Source: Folioceros fuciformis
Lineage: Eukaryota > Anthocerotophyta > Anthocerotopsida > Anthocerotales
NCBI GenBank assembly: GCA_049999805.1
Contig: JBNGIO010006236.1
Coordinates: forward strand, 1-61,731
Direction: 5' to 3'
DNA: 61,731 bases
The stretch's first letter is position 1; the number at the start of each line of letters is the position of its first letter. The notes under the pieces were generated by a model, which saw nothing but the letters and a program-made list of their open reading frames with translations, had not been told where the DNA came from and did not search any database. Positions 42,647 through 52,713 of this stretch are shown piece by piece. A program made the position numbers and the translations under genes.

Positions 42647-43259
42647 CTAAGAGACGTAAACAGGACCGGAATGCATCTTGGACTGGCGGTGCAGAGGCAC
42701 GTAAGGCGATTCCACCGACTCCATAGCCCCGTAGCAGATAAGCGGCCCGGACCTTGGCCGACTGCAGCGATGCACAGGTGTGAGCGGGCTGCCGTCGGTG
42801 TAGAGCGGCCCGGAGCTCTCGCGCGGCTTGCTTCTTTGCTGCACGGGCAGCGGCGCGGACTTGGTCCTGGAGCGCACCCGACTCGCCTCCTGCACTGGGA
42901 TCACCTTGGCCCCCTCGTGCCTCTTCTTACTCCCCCGCTTCAGAAAGGAAAGTAGACGCGCAGCCCAGGACTTGCCCCCGTGCCTCTTCCCCCCATCCTG
43001 CCAGGCCGCCTTCTGCTCCTGCTGCCGCCGCTGCCGCTGCTCCTGCTGCTGCTGCTCGTACCTGTACTCCGCGCTGGCAACATGAGTCCTCGCCTCCACC
43101 AACACCTGAAACCGAGCCAGCAACAGTCAGCAACACGCACACTGCGGCCGTGACCCGCAAAGCAGCATGCAAACCACAGCGAAGGCAAATGCAGAATCCC
43201 ACCCTGGCGTACTCCGTGAGCGGGTCGGAGTAGAGCTCCTCCGCCAGGGAAGGCGCCAT
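42647..43259 (-). CDS. Small basic protein of unknown function, two exons
   Basis: Exon 1 starts at 43259 (MAPSLAEELYSDPLTEYAR) and ends at a GT donor near 43203. Exon 2 begins near 43107 in frame with VLVEARTHVASAEYRYEQQQ and runs to the stop at 42647, giving about 175 residues. The middle is a Gln/Arg-rich, probably helical segment, then a Lys/Arg/Ser-rich stretch (KSWAARLLSFLKRGSKKRHE). The C-terminal third repeats a short SGPL-type motif: ESSGPLYTDGSPL, PRSGPLICYGAM and MHSGPVYVS, with a PYVPLHRQSK spacer. Repeated SGPL/PYVPL motifs suggest a conserved, lineage-wide plant family, but I cannot name a function. No signal peptide or membrane helix. Confidence 0.65.
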
Positions 43260-45553
43260 GGCAAGAAGAATCGGGCACTAAGACTGGTCCCGGAGACGCG
43301 ACATATTGCTGCTCCCAAAGACGGGAGCAGTGCCACCGAGAATCCGCGTCCTGAGTGCAGGGCGTGGGGAACGCGGAGTCCTGGAGAGGAGCGGATCCGG
43401 TGGAGAGCCTAAGAGTAATGAGTGAGCGAGGAGGACGGGGAAGGAGGTTGGGCGTGACACCAGGCGTGCCGGGCAAGTGCACGGTTGGAGCAACGCATTC
43501 AAGGCTCTCACAGATCACGCCCTTATGACGAGAGCAGCGGCGTCCCGCTGGCGCACCGGAAGTGGGACCTGCCCGACCTGGATACGGTAACCACAGTATA
43601 TAATAGCCAGTTCCTGTGAGCCTCCTGTGCAATGTACATCCAGCCGCTTTGCTCCACCATAGCAGCACAGCATAGCGTAGCGTTGCACCCAATCTCCCCG
43701 TGGGCTGGAAGCTCTGTAGCCTTAGCTGTAAGGGATGCACCGACAGACTAACAGTCACAAGGAGGATTGACGGTGACTCACGCCATCGTGATTCGTGAGT
43801 CGCAAACGGCACTAGTCTTCACACCTACAGGCCGGTGCGACCGTTAAGAAGGAACAAACGACACGTATATAGGTTGCTTGGATGTGTGCGTCTTGATGTC
43901 GGAGAGCGACCCGGGTCATGACTCATACTGAACATTCATATGATGGCCACGGCACGGCGGCCGGTCAAACCGGCACGTTCGTTCCTCACAGATCGGGGCT
44001 CCTGTCAGCATCCCATCACCTCGCAGCCTATTTCTGCGAGATGTTTAATGCGTGCCATGGAGAATAGACAACTTGCTTTCTTCTGGACAAACAACAGTCA
44101 CGGCGCACGTCACAGCCTCACAGTTTCGGAGACAGTTGGAAGTTGGTACATACTTGTACCAGCTGCTGCTGCCTGCTCCTGGCCACTTGACCGAGCAGCA
44201 GCCTCCTCCTGGCCACTTGACCGGGTTCCAGAGATGCCATATTCGATGCAATATTCGAGAGTGTAATAAGTCTCGCAGCAGGGAGATCGGGGAAAGGGAT
44301 TGAAAATATTTTTCTTCTGCGCGGCGCTGGAGTGAAGGTTGTTGTTCCCAGCTGACCGCAGGATAACCTCTTGGTGCGTCCTCGTACATGAGAAGTAGGC
44401 CAAATTCTCGCTCCCAGACGTGGTCCATGACATGGCCCTCTAGCCCTTGTGCCCGCTCTGCAGACCCGTATGGCCTTTGAGCCCCTCTGTGTGCTCTGCC
44501 AAAACCTGGTTATCAGATCATCCAGGGACATGAAGTCCAACCGTTCTCCCTGAAGTGTCCCATACTAGTCCTATTTCGTTCCAAGAAGAGCCCAGCAGAT
44601 CAGGACCGCACAAGATTTCCAACCCCAGATGACTCCAGTACAGGTATCTATGAAGCTAGCCCCTGTAGCTACATCGCATCGTGGAATCCACCAGGTTGCC
44701 TTCGCACATGCTCTTGGAAGTGCACATTACCATTGCCGGGCATCTTGGCTCAAGGTCTTGTTTTCATGATGCCGTTCCGGCTGGGACTAAAGTTCATCCT
44801 CATCCTCACATCCGGATTTACCTGCTACATATCACGATTTCCTTCAGTGGCCAACGCGACCAAAAAACAAGTGCCTGTACGTGGACAAACTCCATCCACA
44901 AATGGATGCCATTCTGATAGAACGTGTTACTCCAGAGGACACAATGACACACACCTGCACTTGGGCTCAAGACTATGGCAGAGGAGGTCGTCGGCGGCCT
45001 GCCCTGGTAGCGAAGAATAACTCCTCTACCAGCTCAAAGACCGACATGGCCCCCTCTCGTCATCGTTCCACATCAATCCCAGCCAACACAAATCCTTCTC
45101 TTTCGCACGTCGCCCCCATGTACTGCGCACAGCAGTGGCCAACAATCCGCCGGATTCATTCGAGGCAAACATCTACGACCACTACCACATCCTCGACCTC
45201 ACACAACGCTGCTGCTCCTTCTGCTGCTCATGAGCAACCCCTGCACCGTTATCCCCATCTACGCCATCCAACCTATTACCCTGCCCGCAGCCTCACCAGC
45301 TTCTACTCCTGGTCTAGGGTACTCCAAGAGTAGCAGTTGCAAAGTTGTTGTTTCTAGATACATACAGTATACACATACCACACCCTGTGATGATCCACAC
45401 AAGGGTATGCTAAGTTCTGCCATTTAGGGCAGACCCCCTACAACCAACCTTGTTAGGGCCGATGCCCTAAATACTTAGCTGGTCGACTCTCTGAGGTCTT
45501 TCCTCTCGCCGGCTGTCTCTCAGTCTGCTCCCGGTTTTCGGTCTGCAGCCGCC
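43260..45553. other. Intergenic region without a convincing gene
   Basis: Many short frames but none with recognisable similarity. A CTCCTGGCCACTTGACCG string occurs twice with a 30-bp period (44176-44223). A frame at 44881-45333 is Ser/Thr/His/Pro-rich low complexity. The last ~120 bp hold pyrimidine-rich sequence (ctctctgaggtctttcctctcgcc) probably belonging to the eL8 5' leader. Confidence 0.4.
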
Positions 45554-46727
45554 ATGGCTCCGAAGAGGGGGACTTTGAAGACGCCTGTTCCGCCTCCAGT
45601 TGAGAAGAAGAAGGTATCGTGTGAGCTGAGTCTGAGTTGGTTTGAGCCCTGCATCTGGGGGCAGCGGCTCGGATTTGTTTGCGCTTTTCTGGTATCTCAG
45701 CCAGCTGCGGATTGGCTCGTGCAGGTGCCGGAGAAGGTGGTGAATCCGCTATTTGAGAAGAGACCGAAGCAGTTCGGCATCGGCGGGGCGCTCCCACCTA
45801 AGAAGAATCTTCATAGGTTTGTGAAGTGGCCTAAATATGTGCGGATACAGCGGCAGCGCAGGGTCTTGAACCAGAGGTTGAAGGTCCCGCCAGCTCTCAA
45901 CCAGTTCACCAAGACACTGGACAAGAACCTCGGTGAGTAGAAGTTCATGCCGGTAGGGTTTCAATTATACGCAGGTGGTAGCTCTGGAGCGAGCACGCAC
46001 AGTTGAGGATTAGGTTGAAGGAATGGTGTTTGTTCCGACTCTGCAGCGACGAGCCTCTTCAAGATGCTCCTGAAGTATCGGCCTGAGTACAAGGCGGAGA
46101 AGAAGGAGAGGCTACTGAAGAAAGCTGCAGCAGAGGCAGAGGGGAAGACTATTGACACGAAAAAGCCCCTCGTTGTCAAGTATGGGATCAACCATGTGAC
46201 TTACCTGATCGAACAGGTGGGATGATTTGCTGGTAGCGTCTTCGTTTGAAGAGCCGCGCATGGTGTCTCCTAACTTCCTGTTACTGCAGGGGAAGGCTCA
46301 GCTTGTGGTGATCGCCCATGATGTCGACCCCATCGAGCTGGTGGTTTGGCTTCCTGCCTTGTGCAGGAAGATGGGTGTACCGTACGCGATAGTGAAGGGT
46401 AAGTCCAGGTTGGGTCAGATTGTGCATTCCAAGACTGCCACGGCTCTCTGCCTGACATCAGTGAAGAACGAGGATAAGCATGACTTCAGCAAAATTGTTG
46501 AAGCTGTCAAGGTAATGTTTAAAATCTCGCACGCTAGATGTTTGTTTCCGGATTTCGAAACTTATGGCTGTAACCTTGCTTTCTTTCCTGTGCAGGCCAA
46601 CTTCAACGACCGGTATGATGACTTCCGTAAGCAATGGGGTGGAGGCTTGATGGGTGTGAAGTCTCAGGCGAAGACCAAGGCCAAGGACAAGATCCTAGCT
46701 AAGGAAGCCGCCCAAAGACTCTCTTAA
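45554..46727 (+). CDS. RPL7A: Cytosolic ribosomal protein eL8 (L7a), five exons
   Basis: Component of the 60S subunit, binding kink-turn RNA. Exon 1 encodes [20 protein letters not shown]. Exon 2 runs from [20 protein letters not shown] to [11 protein letters not shown]. Exon 3 is [20 protein letters not shown] to NHVTYLIEQ. Exon 4 holds the L7Ae domain, [20 protein letters not shown] and [20 protein letters not shown]. Exon 5 is [20 protein letters not shown] with a Lys/Ala-rich end. All introns are about 75-115 bp and GT-AG. The introns were scanned for box C/D snoRNAs, which ribosomal introns often host, and none was convincing. Confidence 0.95.
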
Positions 46728-47499
46728 GGAGTGGCTTTCAGTGCGCGGCTTTTCTCGGATTTTTTAACTTTTGGTTCCAGGGGCTCTGATCCTTGTGGAC
46801 AGCCTCTGGAATGAGTAGAAATTTTGAAGCATGTGTCCTCTACAATCTGTTCAAACCATATAGTTTGCGTACGACTTCTTCCAACGTTTTCAATTTCCCT
46901 CCAGAGCCGCCGGTTGCCCCTTGTTGGATAATAAGCAACTTTCGATTTCGTTATTTGGTTGCAATATGTTTGCTCACCCGACGATGGCTTTCAGAGTTAC
47001 CTTCTCCCCGAGGGCCTGGCGTGGCCCTGTTCGTAGGAAACAGGCCTGCCTACCGAACAGGGGAGACTTAATAGTGATATGTCCAAGAGTATCAGTCGTA
47101 GGCGTCGATATATGCTGTGTTGCTTTACCTCCAGTCCCTGGAAAGCCCTTGCACTCTTCCACCCTTTTCGCAAGAACGAATAATATGGTGCTGCATGCCC
47201 GACGCAAGAACTCTGGGATTAAGCATCGCGATCTTAGATCGATCCTTATGGGTGTCTAAAGGGAAGTCGCCCTTTACTGCATGTAGTTAGTGACGATGCT
47301 CTTTGGACACTTAGTTATATACTAAGTGCCACAACGGAAATCGTCCATGTGAGAAATACTAGAATTACACACTAAAATTACATATTTTAACTAGTTTATA
47401 ATTCATTAATCTTTATTGTCCATTCAAGGTTTCTAGAGTTATGTTAGGGAATACTATTAGACTAAATGAATAAGAAACACATTGGGTGGATGACAAATC

Positions 47500-48030
47500 T
47501 TCCTACAACACCATCTTTGAACAATACATGTCCATTGCTCTGCAAAGAACATTGGCCAACATAGCTTTTAGAGTGGATTTTAGAACATCGAATCCATTGC
47601 TTTGCAAAGAGCATTGGCCAATGCGGTTTTCAAAACATCGTATCCATTTGCAAAGAACATTGGGAAATGTGGTTTTTTGGCCAATGCGTTTTCAAAACAT
47701 CGTATCCGTTTGCAAAGAACATTGGGAAATGTGGTTTTTAGAACAACAACAAGCTCAAGTCAAGCGGCTTCTTCTTCGATACCTAATAACATTGTATCCG
47801 TTTGCAAAGAACATTAGGAAATGTGGTTTTTAGAATAACAACAAGCTCAAGTCAAGCGGCTTCTTCTTCGATACCTAATAACATCGTATCCGTTTGCAAA
47901 GAACATTNNNNNNNNNNTTCTTCTTCGATACCTAATAACATCGTATCCGTTTGCAAAGAACATTGGGAAATGTGGCTTTTAGAACAACAACAAGCTCAAA
48001 TCAAGTGGCTTCTTCGATACCTAATAGGCC
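47500..48030. repeat. 92-bp tandem repeat array with 10-N gap
   Basis: Units beginning AACATCGTATCCGTTTGCAA start at 47696, 47788, 47880 and 47937. The first two intervals are exactly 92 bp. The unit carries a GGGAAATGTGG box, an ACAACAACAAGCTCAA stretch and a CGGCTTCTTCTTCGATACC end. Upstream (about 47500-47695) are shorter, older-looking units sharing the TTTGCAAAGAACATTGG core. The array is open in several frames only because of its composition. Confidence 0.88.
47908..47917. other. Assembly gap, 10 N, inside the repeat array
   Basis: Ten N. The flanking repeat phase requires 45 bp (or 45 plus a multiple of 92), so the stated size is wrong. Confidence 0.9.
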
Positions 48031-48750
48031 TTTTGTTATTCTACATCATGATATTGGGGAAGCAAAAGATAGTTTTTGAAATTAGATCAAGCGGTTTCTT
48101 ATGGTAGGTAGGCCTTTTGTTATTCCACATCATAACATTTTGATGTTCAAAGAGTGATGTTCAAAGGGGTTGGTACTTTTGGCCCTATTTGCCTTGTTCC
48201 TCTTTGCAATAGATAGACTTTCCATTCGTTTCAATAATAAAAAATAAAACATGAAAGAACCATTTATTTTAGAAAAACAAGATGGAAAACTCACCTACCC
48301 TAAAAGAGATAAATCATATTGGGACCCTAGGGACAATAAAGTTTAATGACCACTAATAACATCTAAAATATCATGTTCCAACATGAGGAAGGTCTTTCTA
48401 CCACCAACACTGGAGTTGTTGATGCTGCCTCTCTTAGCAATGTCATTGTCATGTTTATGGCATCTGCCTATCTTATTAATGTCGTTATCTTGTATATTTT
48501 ATATAGCATTAACCAAGTCATTGTAGAGCAATGACAACCCTTTATGGAAAGAAAGCTAAAATACACAAAGAGGAAAGCCAAGCCCAACAAAAACCGTGTG
48601 AAATACTTACTTGCCTAAGTGAAACCATGTCCATTTCTTGGTAAACTTACTCTACTTGTATCTTTCTTCTTTCTTATCATAAAAGAAACCAAGGGCTAAA
48701 GAGAGAGATGTAGCAAGCTGCAATTGAAGAGGACAAGGTTCCTCTAGCGT

Positions 48751-48959
48751 GATATTAAATAATGTATGTGAAAATGATTCACTTCATGCTGTTTATATAT
48801 ATTTCATTAATAGTAATAAAAGATACAAAGTGATTTGATTGTAGTAAGATATTAAATAATGTATGTGAAAATGACTCACTTCATGCATAATTAAATATGT
48901 TTATATATATTTTATTAATAATAATAAAAGATGCAAAGTGATTTGATTGCAGTAAGACG
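48751..48959. repeat. 97-bp AT-rich direct repeat, two copies
   Basis: GATATTAAATAATGTATGTG starts at 48751 and again at 48848. Copy 1 is 97 bp. Copy 2 is about 112 bp because of an insertion after CTTCATGC. Both run to GATTTGATTG(T/C)AGTAAGA. Confidence 0.85.
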
Positions 48960-49510
48960 AAGATTTAAGACTTTATGATGGGCAGCTTTAATATACTCAT
49001 TACTTCTAATTATATTCTTAAAGTACTATTTTTCAGTTTTCAAATTTAAGTTTCTTAGATTAGGTTTGAAGCAATTGTGACACGATGATGAAAACATGAT
49101 AATAAAATATTAGTATTATGATATTAGAGTACCTGCAAGTTTCTTAGAAGACATGGAATAGTACCTTTGAACAAGAAGCACTAGTTCTGAGTTCAATGGT
49201 GGATGAGAAGTTCTGACTCAAAATTAGCTTTTAGCTAAATTATAAAATTATCGTGCATAAACTAGGAGGAACCCACCTGAAGGACAGTGTGGGCACCCGA
49301 ACGGAAATTACGAACCGGCCCGCCATGTGACTTCTAAAACATAAATGAAAACAAACCCGCCAGGACGATAGATTGGTAACATACACGATGAGAGGAAAAA
49401 GGTGACCTAATCGTCGATGAGGAAGAGATCCGATTGTCAATCCAAGCCGCAGTGCGAGGTTGCTAGCCATGGGCTGATTCCTCCTGCGTGCTGGCTGTGC
49501 TGGTTTTGGG

Positions 49511-50719
49511 ATGGAAGCCTTGCACCTGAGCGCGGCCTCCTCGGCTGTGGCTCGGATTCGGAGTTGTTGTGAGGATGTCTCGTCGTCCGCGTCCGCCTGC
49601 GACGGTAGGCGGTTGTCTGCATCGGCTGTGCACTCGCTCCAGTCCATCTCTGGCCGTGGATTGGGATGGAGGCAGGGATGTGGGAATGCGGGGGACAGGT
49701 ACAAGAAATGCGCTTTCAGCGTGAGGTGTCGAGGGGCCAGTGACAAGGTCGGGTTTTTTGGGAAGCTGGGGAAGGTGATCAAGGAGAAGGCCAAGAGCGA
49801 CATAGAGCGCCTGTTTTCGGGCTTCACTAAGACCCGGGAGAACTTGTCTGTCATCGACGAGCTTCTGACATACTGGAATTTGGAGGAGACGGAGAACACA
49901 CTGGACGAGCTGGAGGAGGCTCTGCTGGTGGCGGACTTCGGGCCCAGGACTGCGCTCAAGATCGTGGACGCCATCCGGCAGGACATTCGTGCGGGGAGGT
50001 TGAAGACGGGTGCGGAAATCCGAGCGGCGTTGAAGAGGAGTATTGTGGCGCTGCTTACAGCCAAGGCCGGCTCCAGCGAGCTGCAGCTCGGGGAGACGAG
50101 GCCCGCCGTGGTGATGGTCGTTGGGGTGAATGGGGGAGGGAAGACTACCAGCATCGGCAAGCTGGCGCACAGGTTGAAGAAGGGCGAGGGGGACCTCAAG
50201 ATTCTCTTGGCGGCCGGAGATACGTTTAGGGCAGCTGCCAGCGAGCAGCTAGAGGTGTGGGCCAAGAGGAGTGACTGTGAGATAGTGGTAGGAGAAGGGG
50301 TGAAGCCCAGGCCTGCGTCTGTGCTGTCCGCGGCTGTGAAACGCGCGGCTGCAGAGGACTTCGACATCGTGCTTGCTGACACTTCTGGCAGGCTCCACAC
50401 CAACTATAACTTGATGGAGGAGCTCCGGGCTTGTAAGCGGGCGGTGGCTAAGGCGCTGCCTGGGGCGCCAAACGAGGTGCTTCTAGTCCTGGATGGCACC
50501 ACTGGATTGAACATGCTGCCGCAAGCTAGGGAGTTCAATCAGGTGGTGGGAGTGTCAGGCTTTGTGCTCACCAAGATGGACGGGACTTCCCGAGGGGGGT
50601 GTGTGGTTAGTGTGGTGGACGAGCTTTCCATACCAGTGAAATTTGTCGGTGTTGGGGAGGGCATAGACGACCTTCAGCCATTCGATCCTCAAGCATTTGT
50701 GGATGCTCTCTTCCCATGA
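49511..50719 (+). CDS. CPFTSY: Chloroplast SRP receptor cpFtsY, intronless
   Basis: GTPase receptor at the thylakoid membrane that takes light-harvesting proteins from cpSRP to the ALB3 insertase. 402 residues from ATG 49511. A transit peptide of about 75 residues (MEALHLSAASSAVARIRSCC...) is followed by the amphipathic membrane-binding helix region GFFGKLGKVIKEKAKSDIER. The N domain has LEEALLVADFGPRTALKIVD. The G domain has GVNGGGKTTSIGKLA (G1), LAAGDTFRAAASEQL (I-box/G2), LADTSGRLHTN (G3) and LTKMDGTSRGG (G4), then VGVGEGIDDLQPFDP. It lacks the long acidic A domain of bacterial FtsY, as plastid forms do. Its 3' end converges on RMI1, 64 bp away. Confidence 0.95.
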   Translation: MEALHLSAASSAVARIRSCCEDVSSSASACDGRRLSASAVHSLQSISGRGLGWRQGCGNAGDRYKKCAFSVRCRGASDKVGFFGKLGKVIKEKAKSDIERLFSGFTKTRENLSVIDELLTYWNLEETENTLDELEEALLVADFGPRTALKIVDAIRQDIRAGRLKTGAEIRAALKRSIVALLTAKAGSSELQLGETRPAVVMVVGVNGGGKTTSIGKLAHRLKKGEGDLKILLAAGDTFRAAASEQLEVWAKRSDCEIVVGEGVKPRPASVLSAAVKRAAAEDFDIVLADTSGRLHTNYNLMEELRACKRAVAKALPGAPNEVLLVLDGTTGLNMLPQAREFNQVVGVSGFVLTKMDGTSRGGCVVSVVDELSIPVKFVGVGEGIDDLQPFDPQAFVDALFP

Positions 50720-50783
50720 AATTCTCTCTGTTCCGCACCTGGCCTAACTACGCACAAGCTGAGGGTTGTGCGCAAGCAGGCAG

Positions 50784-52442
50784 TCACGGAGACGACAGCT
50801 CAATTACTTCGTTGTGTCTGGTATTTTTCTTCAGCACAGACTTGCTCACGCGATGGCATAGCGTCCATGCATATGTTGATGGAACTTCTTCCCTCATACT
50901 AGTCAGCACAGGCAACTCTTCAGGGCCCTGGAATTCCACGTCCACGAAACCCTCAAATCGCTGAAGGAAGATTTGAAGCTCCTTCTTGGTCTCCATTGTC
51001 ATCAAAGACACTAGACTTCCACCAGTATGTATTCCAAAGATGCGTTGTTGCGACTGTTGCATAAACTCTTGTACTAACTCTTCTTTGACTACAGCCGCAG
51101 TTATTAGGCTCCCATCGTCTACATGTACAACCAACTTGCATCCTTGTTCAGTAAGTCTAAACTCCTTTACTCCCACCAGGACGCACTTAACTCTACCACC
51201 AACTGGTCTCTTCTCCAACAGCATCCTGTTCCTGAGTGTAGCCAAATAACTGAATGGGGCTTCCTCGGATTCGGTCTCTGACGCCGCCCGACTGGCGCTG
51301 GTGCTATTCCCTGTGCGAATTTCCCTCGCCTCCTCAGCCACTTCCATCGGCGCGAGCATCTCAGAGATAGGGGGGGGGAAGGCCAAGGACACTTGCCCTC
51401 TTCCCTCAGTGCTGGAGGTCCCTTCACTCCTACCGAATTCCCTCCGAAGGGCGAGCCTACTACCTCCCCGTGGGCGAAGAGCACCTCTACAGGCTTCCGG
51501 CGAATTCCTGCTTTCAAGAGTTTCCACAACGTTCCCCGTTCTGTTCGAGAGGGACACGGGCTCAGTCCCCGTCATTCTGACCACAGCCACAGCTTCTTCC
51601 CGCGGCACAGCATCGCTGACGCTGCCCCTTCCCGTCTCAGACAAATGCCCCGTAGGAGCGGACCGCGGGCCACGTGCGGCATCGCCACTCTCCTCCCCCT
51701 CCTTCACTGGCCAAGCCGCGGACGCTGCGAGCTCAACAACATTTGCACGGTTCCCCCGAGGCGGCTTGTTCACCTCCTGAACCACGCGCTGCCGTGCCGC
51801 TTCCAAGCGTTCCACAAATCCCCCTACAACATCAACCACTTCTGGAACCAACAGCAGGAGCCCGCGCCTAATCTGCACATGCCGCACCACAATCTTCACT
51901 CCAGCCGGCAGCAGCACCTGCAACGCCGCGATGTACCTGTACTCGACCCCGAAAACACGCTGCACGCCGTCAGTCATAGACAGCTTCAGACACCGCCCCC
52001 CCTGCTTCTCCTTGTACCGTTCCCTGAGAGGCGGCCCCACGTCCACNNNNNNNNNNNNNNNNNNNNNNNNNNNNNNNNNNNNNNNNNNNNNNNNNNNNNN
52101 NNNNNNNNNNNNNNNNNNNNNNNNNNNNNNNNNNNNNNNNNNNNNNAGGCACCCGGCCCCCGCCACACTGAAATCCGCCATCAACGCCTGCCCAAAGCAC
52201 AGCTCCGCCTTCCTCTCCACCGGCAGCGACCTGAAACCAGGCCGGGCCAAAGCCAAGCCGGTCAGACATGATTCGAGCCACTCCGGTCTCATCCTCACGC
52301 CTCGGCATCTCAACAGTTCCTGTACACCAACCCACGGCCCTGACGTCGAAACGGACGGCTGCGGAGGTGGCCTATCACATTCGTCGTCGTCCGAGAGCTC
52401 CACGGCATCTCCTCCCATTCGCACGTCGCCATAGCCAGCCAT
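50784..52442 (-). CDS. RMI1: RMI1, RecQ-mediated instability factor, with a gap
   Basis: OB-fold partner of topoisomerase 3-alpha and RECQ helicase in the RTR complex, which dissolves double Holliday junctions. Start at 52442 (MAGYGDVRMGGDAVELSDDD). The N-terminal DUF1767 helices include RPEWLESCLTGLALARPGF and PVERKAELCFGQALMADFSV. A 100-N gap (52047-52146) then removes the start of OB-fold 1. The domain resumes with PPLRERYKEKQGGRCLKLSM, TDGVQRVFGVEYRYIAALQV and VQIRRGLLLLVPEVVDVVGG. A disordered middle follows. The C-terminal second OB-like domain contains CVLVGVKEFRLTEQGCKLVV and VDVEFQGPEELPV. The stop lies 64 bp from that of cpFtsY. Apart from the gap the frame is intact, with no intron. 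Confidence 0.9.
   Translation of the reverse strand: MAGYGDVRMGGDAVELSDDDECDRPPPQPSVSTSGPWVGVQELLRCRGVRMRPEWLESCLTGLALARPGFRSLPVERKAELCFGQALMADFSVAGAGCXXXXXXXXXXXXXXXXXXXXXXXXXXXXXXXXXXVDVGPPLRERYKEKQGGRCLKLSMTDGVQRVFGVEYRYIAALQVLLPAGVKIVVRHVQIRRGLLLLVPEVVDVVGGFVERLEAARQRVVQEVNKPPRGNRANVVELAASAAWPVKEGEESGDAARGPRSAPTGHLSETGRGSVSDAVPREEAVAVVRMTGTEPVSLSNRTGNVVETLESRNSPEACRGALRPRGGSRLALRREFGRSEGTSSTEGRGQVSLAFPPPISEMLAPMEVAEEAREIRTGNSTSASRAASETESEEAPFSYLATLRNRMLLEKRPVGGRVKCVLVGVKEFRLTEQGCKLVVHVDDGSLITAAVVKEELVQEFMQQSQQRIFGIHTGGSLVSLMTMETKKELQIFLQRFEGFVDVEFQGPEELPVLTSMREEVPSTYAWTLCHRVSKSVLKKNTRHNEVIELSSP
52047..52146. other. Assembly gap, 100 N, inside RMI1
   Basis: A fixed-size placeholder within OB-fold 1 of RMI1. 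The frame happens to continue across it, but the number of missing residues is unknown. Confidence 0.95.
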
Positions 52443-52713
52443 TGCGAGAGCTCAGCGCGCCAGGCTCTCAAAACCCTAGTCGACTAAGCCCTAATGTGTA
52501 ACGGTTTGAAATTTGAACCTTTCCCTCGCACTCTGCTTCGACTTCCTCCTCTTTCCTTCTCCAGCTCGATCCTACCGTTCTGCATTGCGGCGTGTGACTT
52601 GGCGTTCGAGGCGCTGGACAGGGCAGGCTGTGTCCCTGGCGGCGGCGGGAGGGGAAAGGGAAGCTCGGTGGTGGGTGAGGCCCTGGTTGTGCTGCGGGCT
52701 GGGCTCCGGCAAA
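52443..52713. promoter_or_regulatory. Divergent promoter, RMI1 / ANP-like MAPKKK, with telo-box
   Basis: 271 bp separate the two start codons. A telo-box, AAACCCTA, lies at 52471-52478, only 29 bp upstream of the RMI1 start codon, and CCCTAA recurs at 52489-52494. The right half is GC-rich and probably the kinase 5' leader. A codon-open but ATG-less extension of the kinase frame runs back to 52513. Confidence 0.6.

Larger units (their letters stand above)
46728..49510. other. AT-rich repeat region between eL8 and cpFtsY
   Basis: No gene. Composition falls sharply from about 47250 to 49250. It holds the 92-bp and 97-bp tandem repeats listed separately. The last 250 bp return to higher GC and should hold the cpFtsY promoter. 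Confidence 0.5.

Noticed and set aside
44881-45333. 150-codon Ser/Thr/His-rich frame
   Set aside because: Low-complexity composition, no domain, and no splice or promoter context.
45600-46620. Box C/D snoRNAs in eL8 introns
   Set aside because: No intron has both a good C box (RUGAUGA) and D box (CUGA) at suitable spacing near the ends.
47480-48030. CRISPR-like array
   Set aside because: Repeats are contiguous 92-bp units without unique spacers, in a plant nuclear context.
47486-48107. Open frames of 70-115 codons in the 92-bp array
   Set aside because: They repeat the same short peptide because of the DNA repeat and cross an N gap.
49240-50403. 387-codon minus-strand frame over cpFtsY
   Set aside because: Shadow of a GC-rich coding region. 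The plus-strand frame contains all SRP GTPase motifs.
51393-52271. 292-codon plus-strand frame over RMI1, running through the gap
   Set aside because: Shadow frame crossing N bases. The minus strand carries the recognisable RMI1 domains.
52513-52713. 67-codon N-terminal extension of the MAPKKK
   Set aside because: It begins at TTG, has no ATG and does not resemble the ANP N-terminus. ATG 52714 is preferred.
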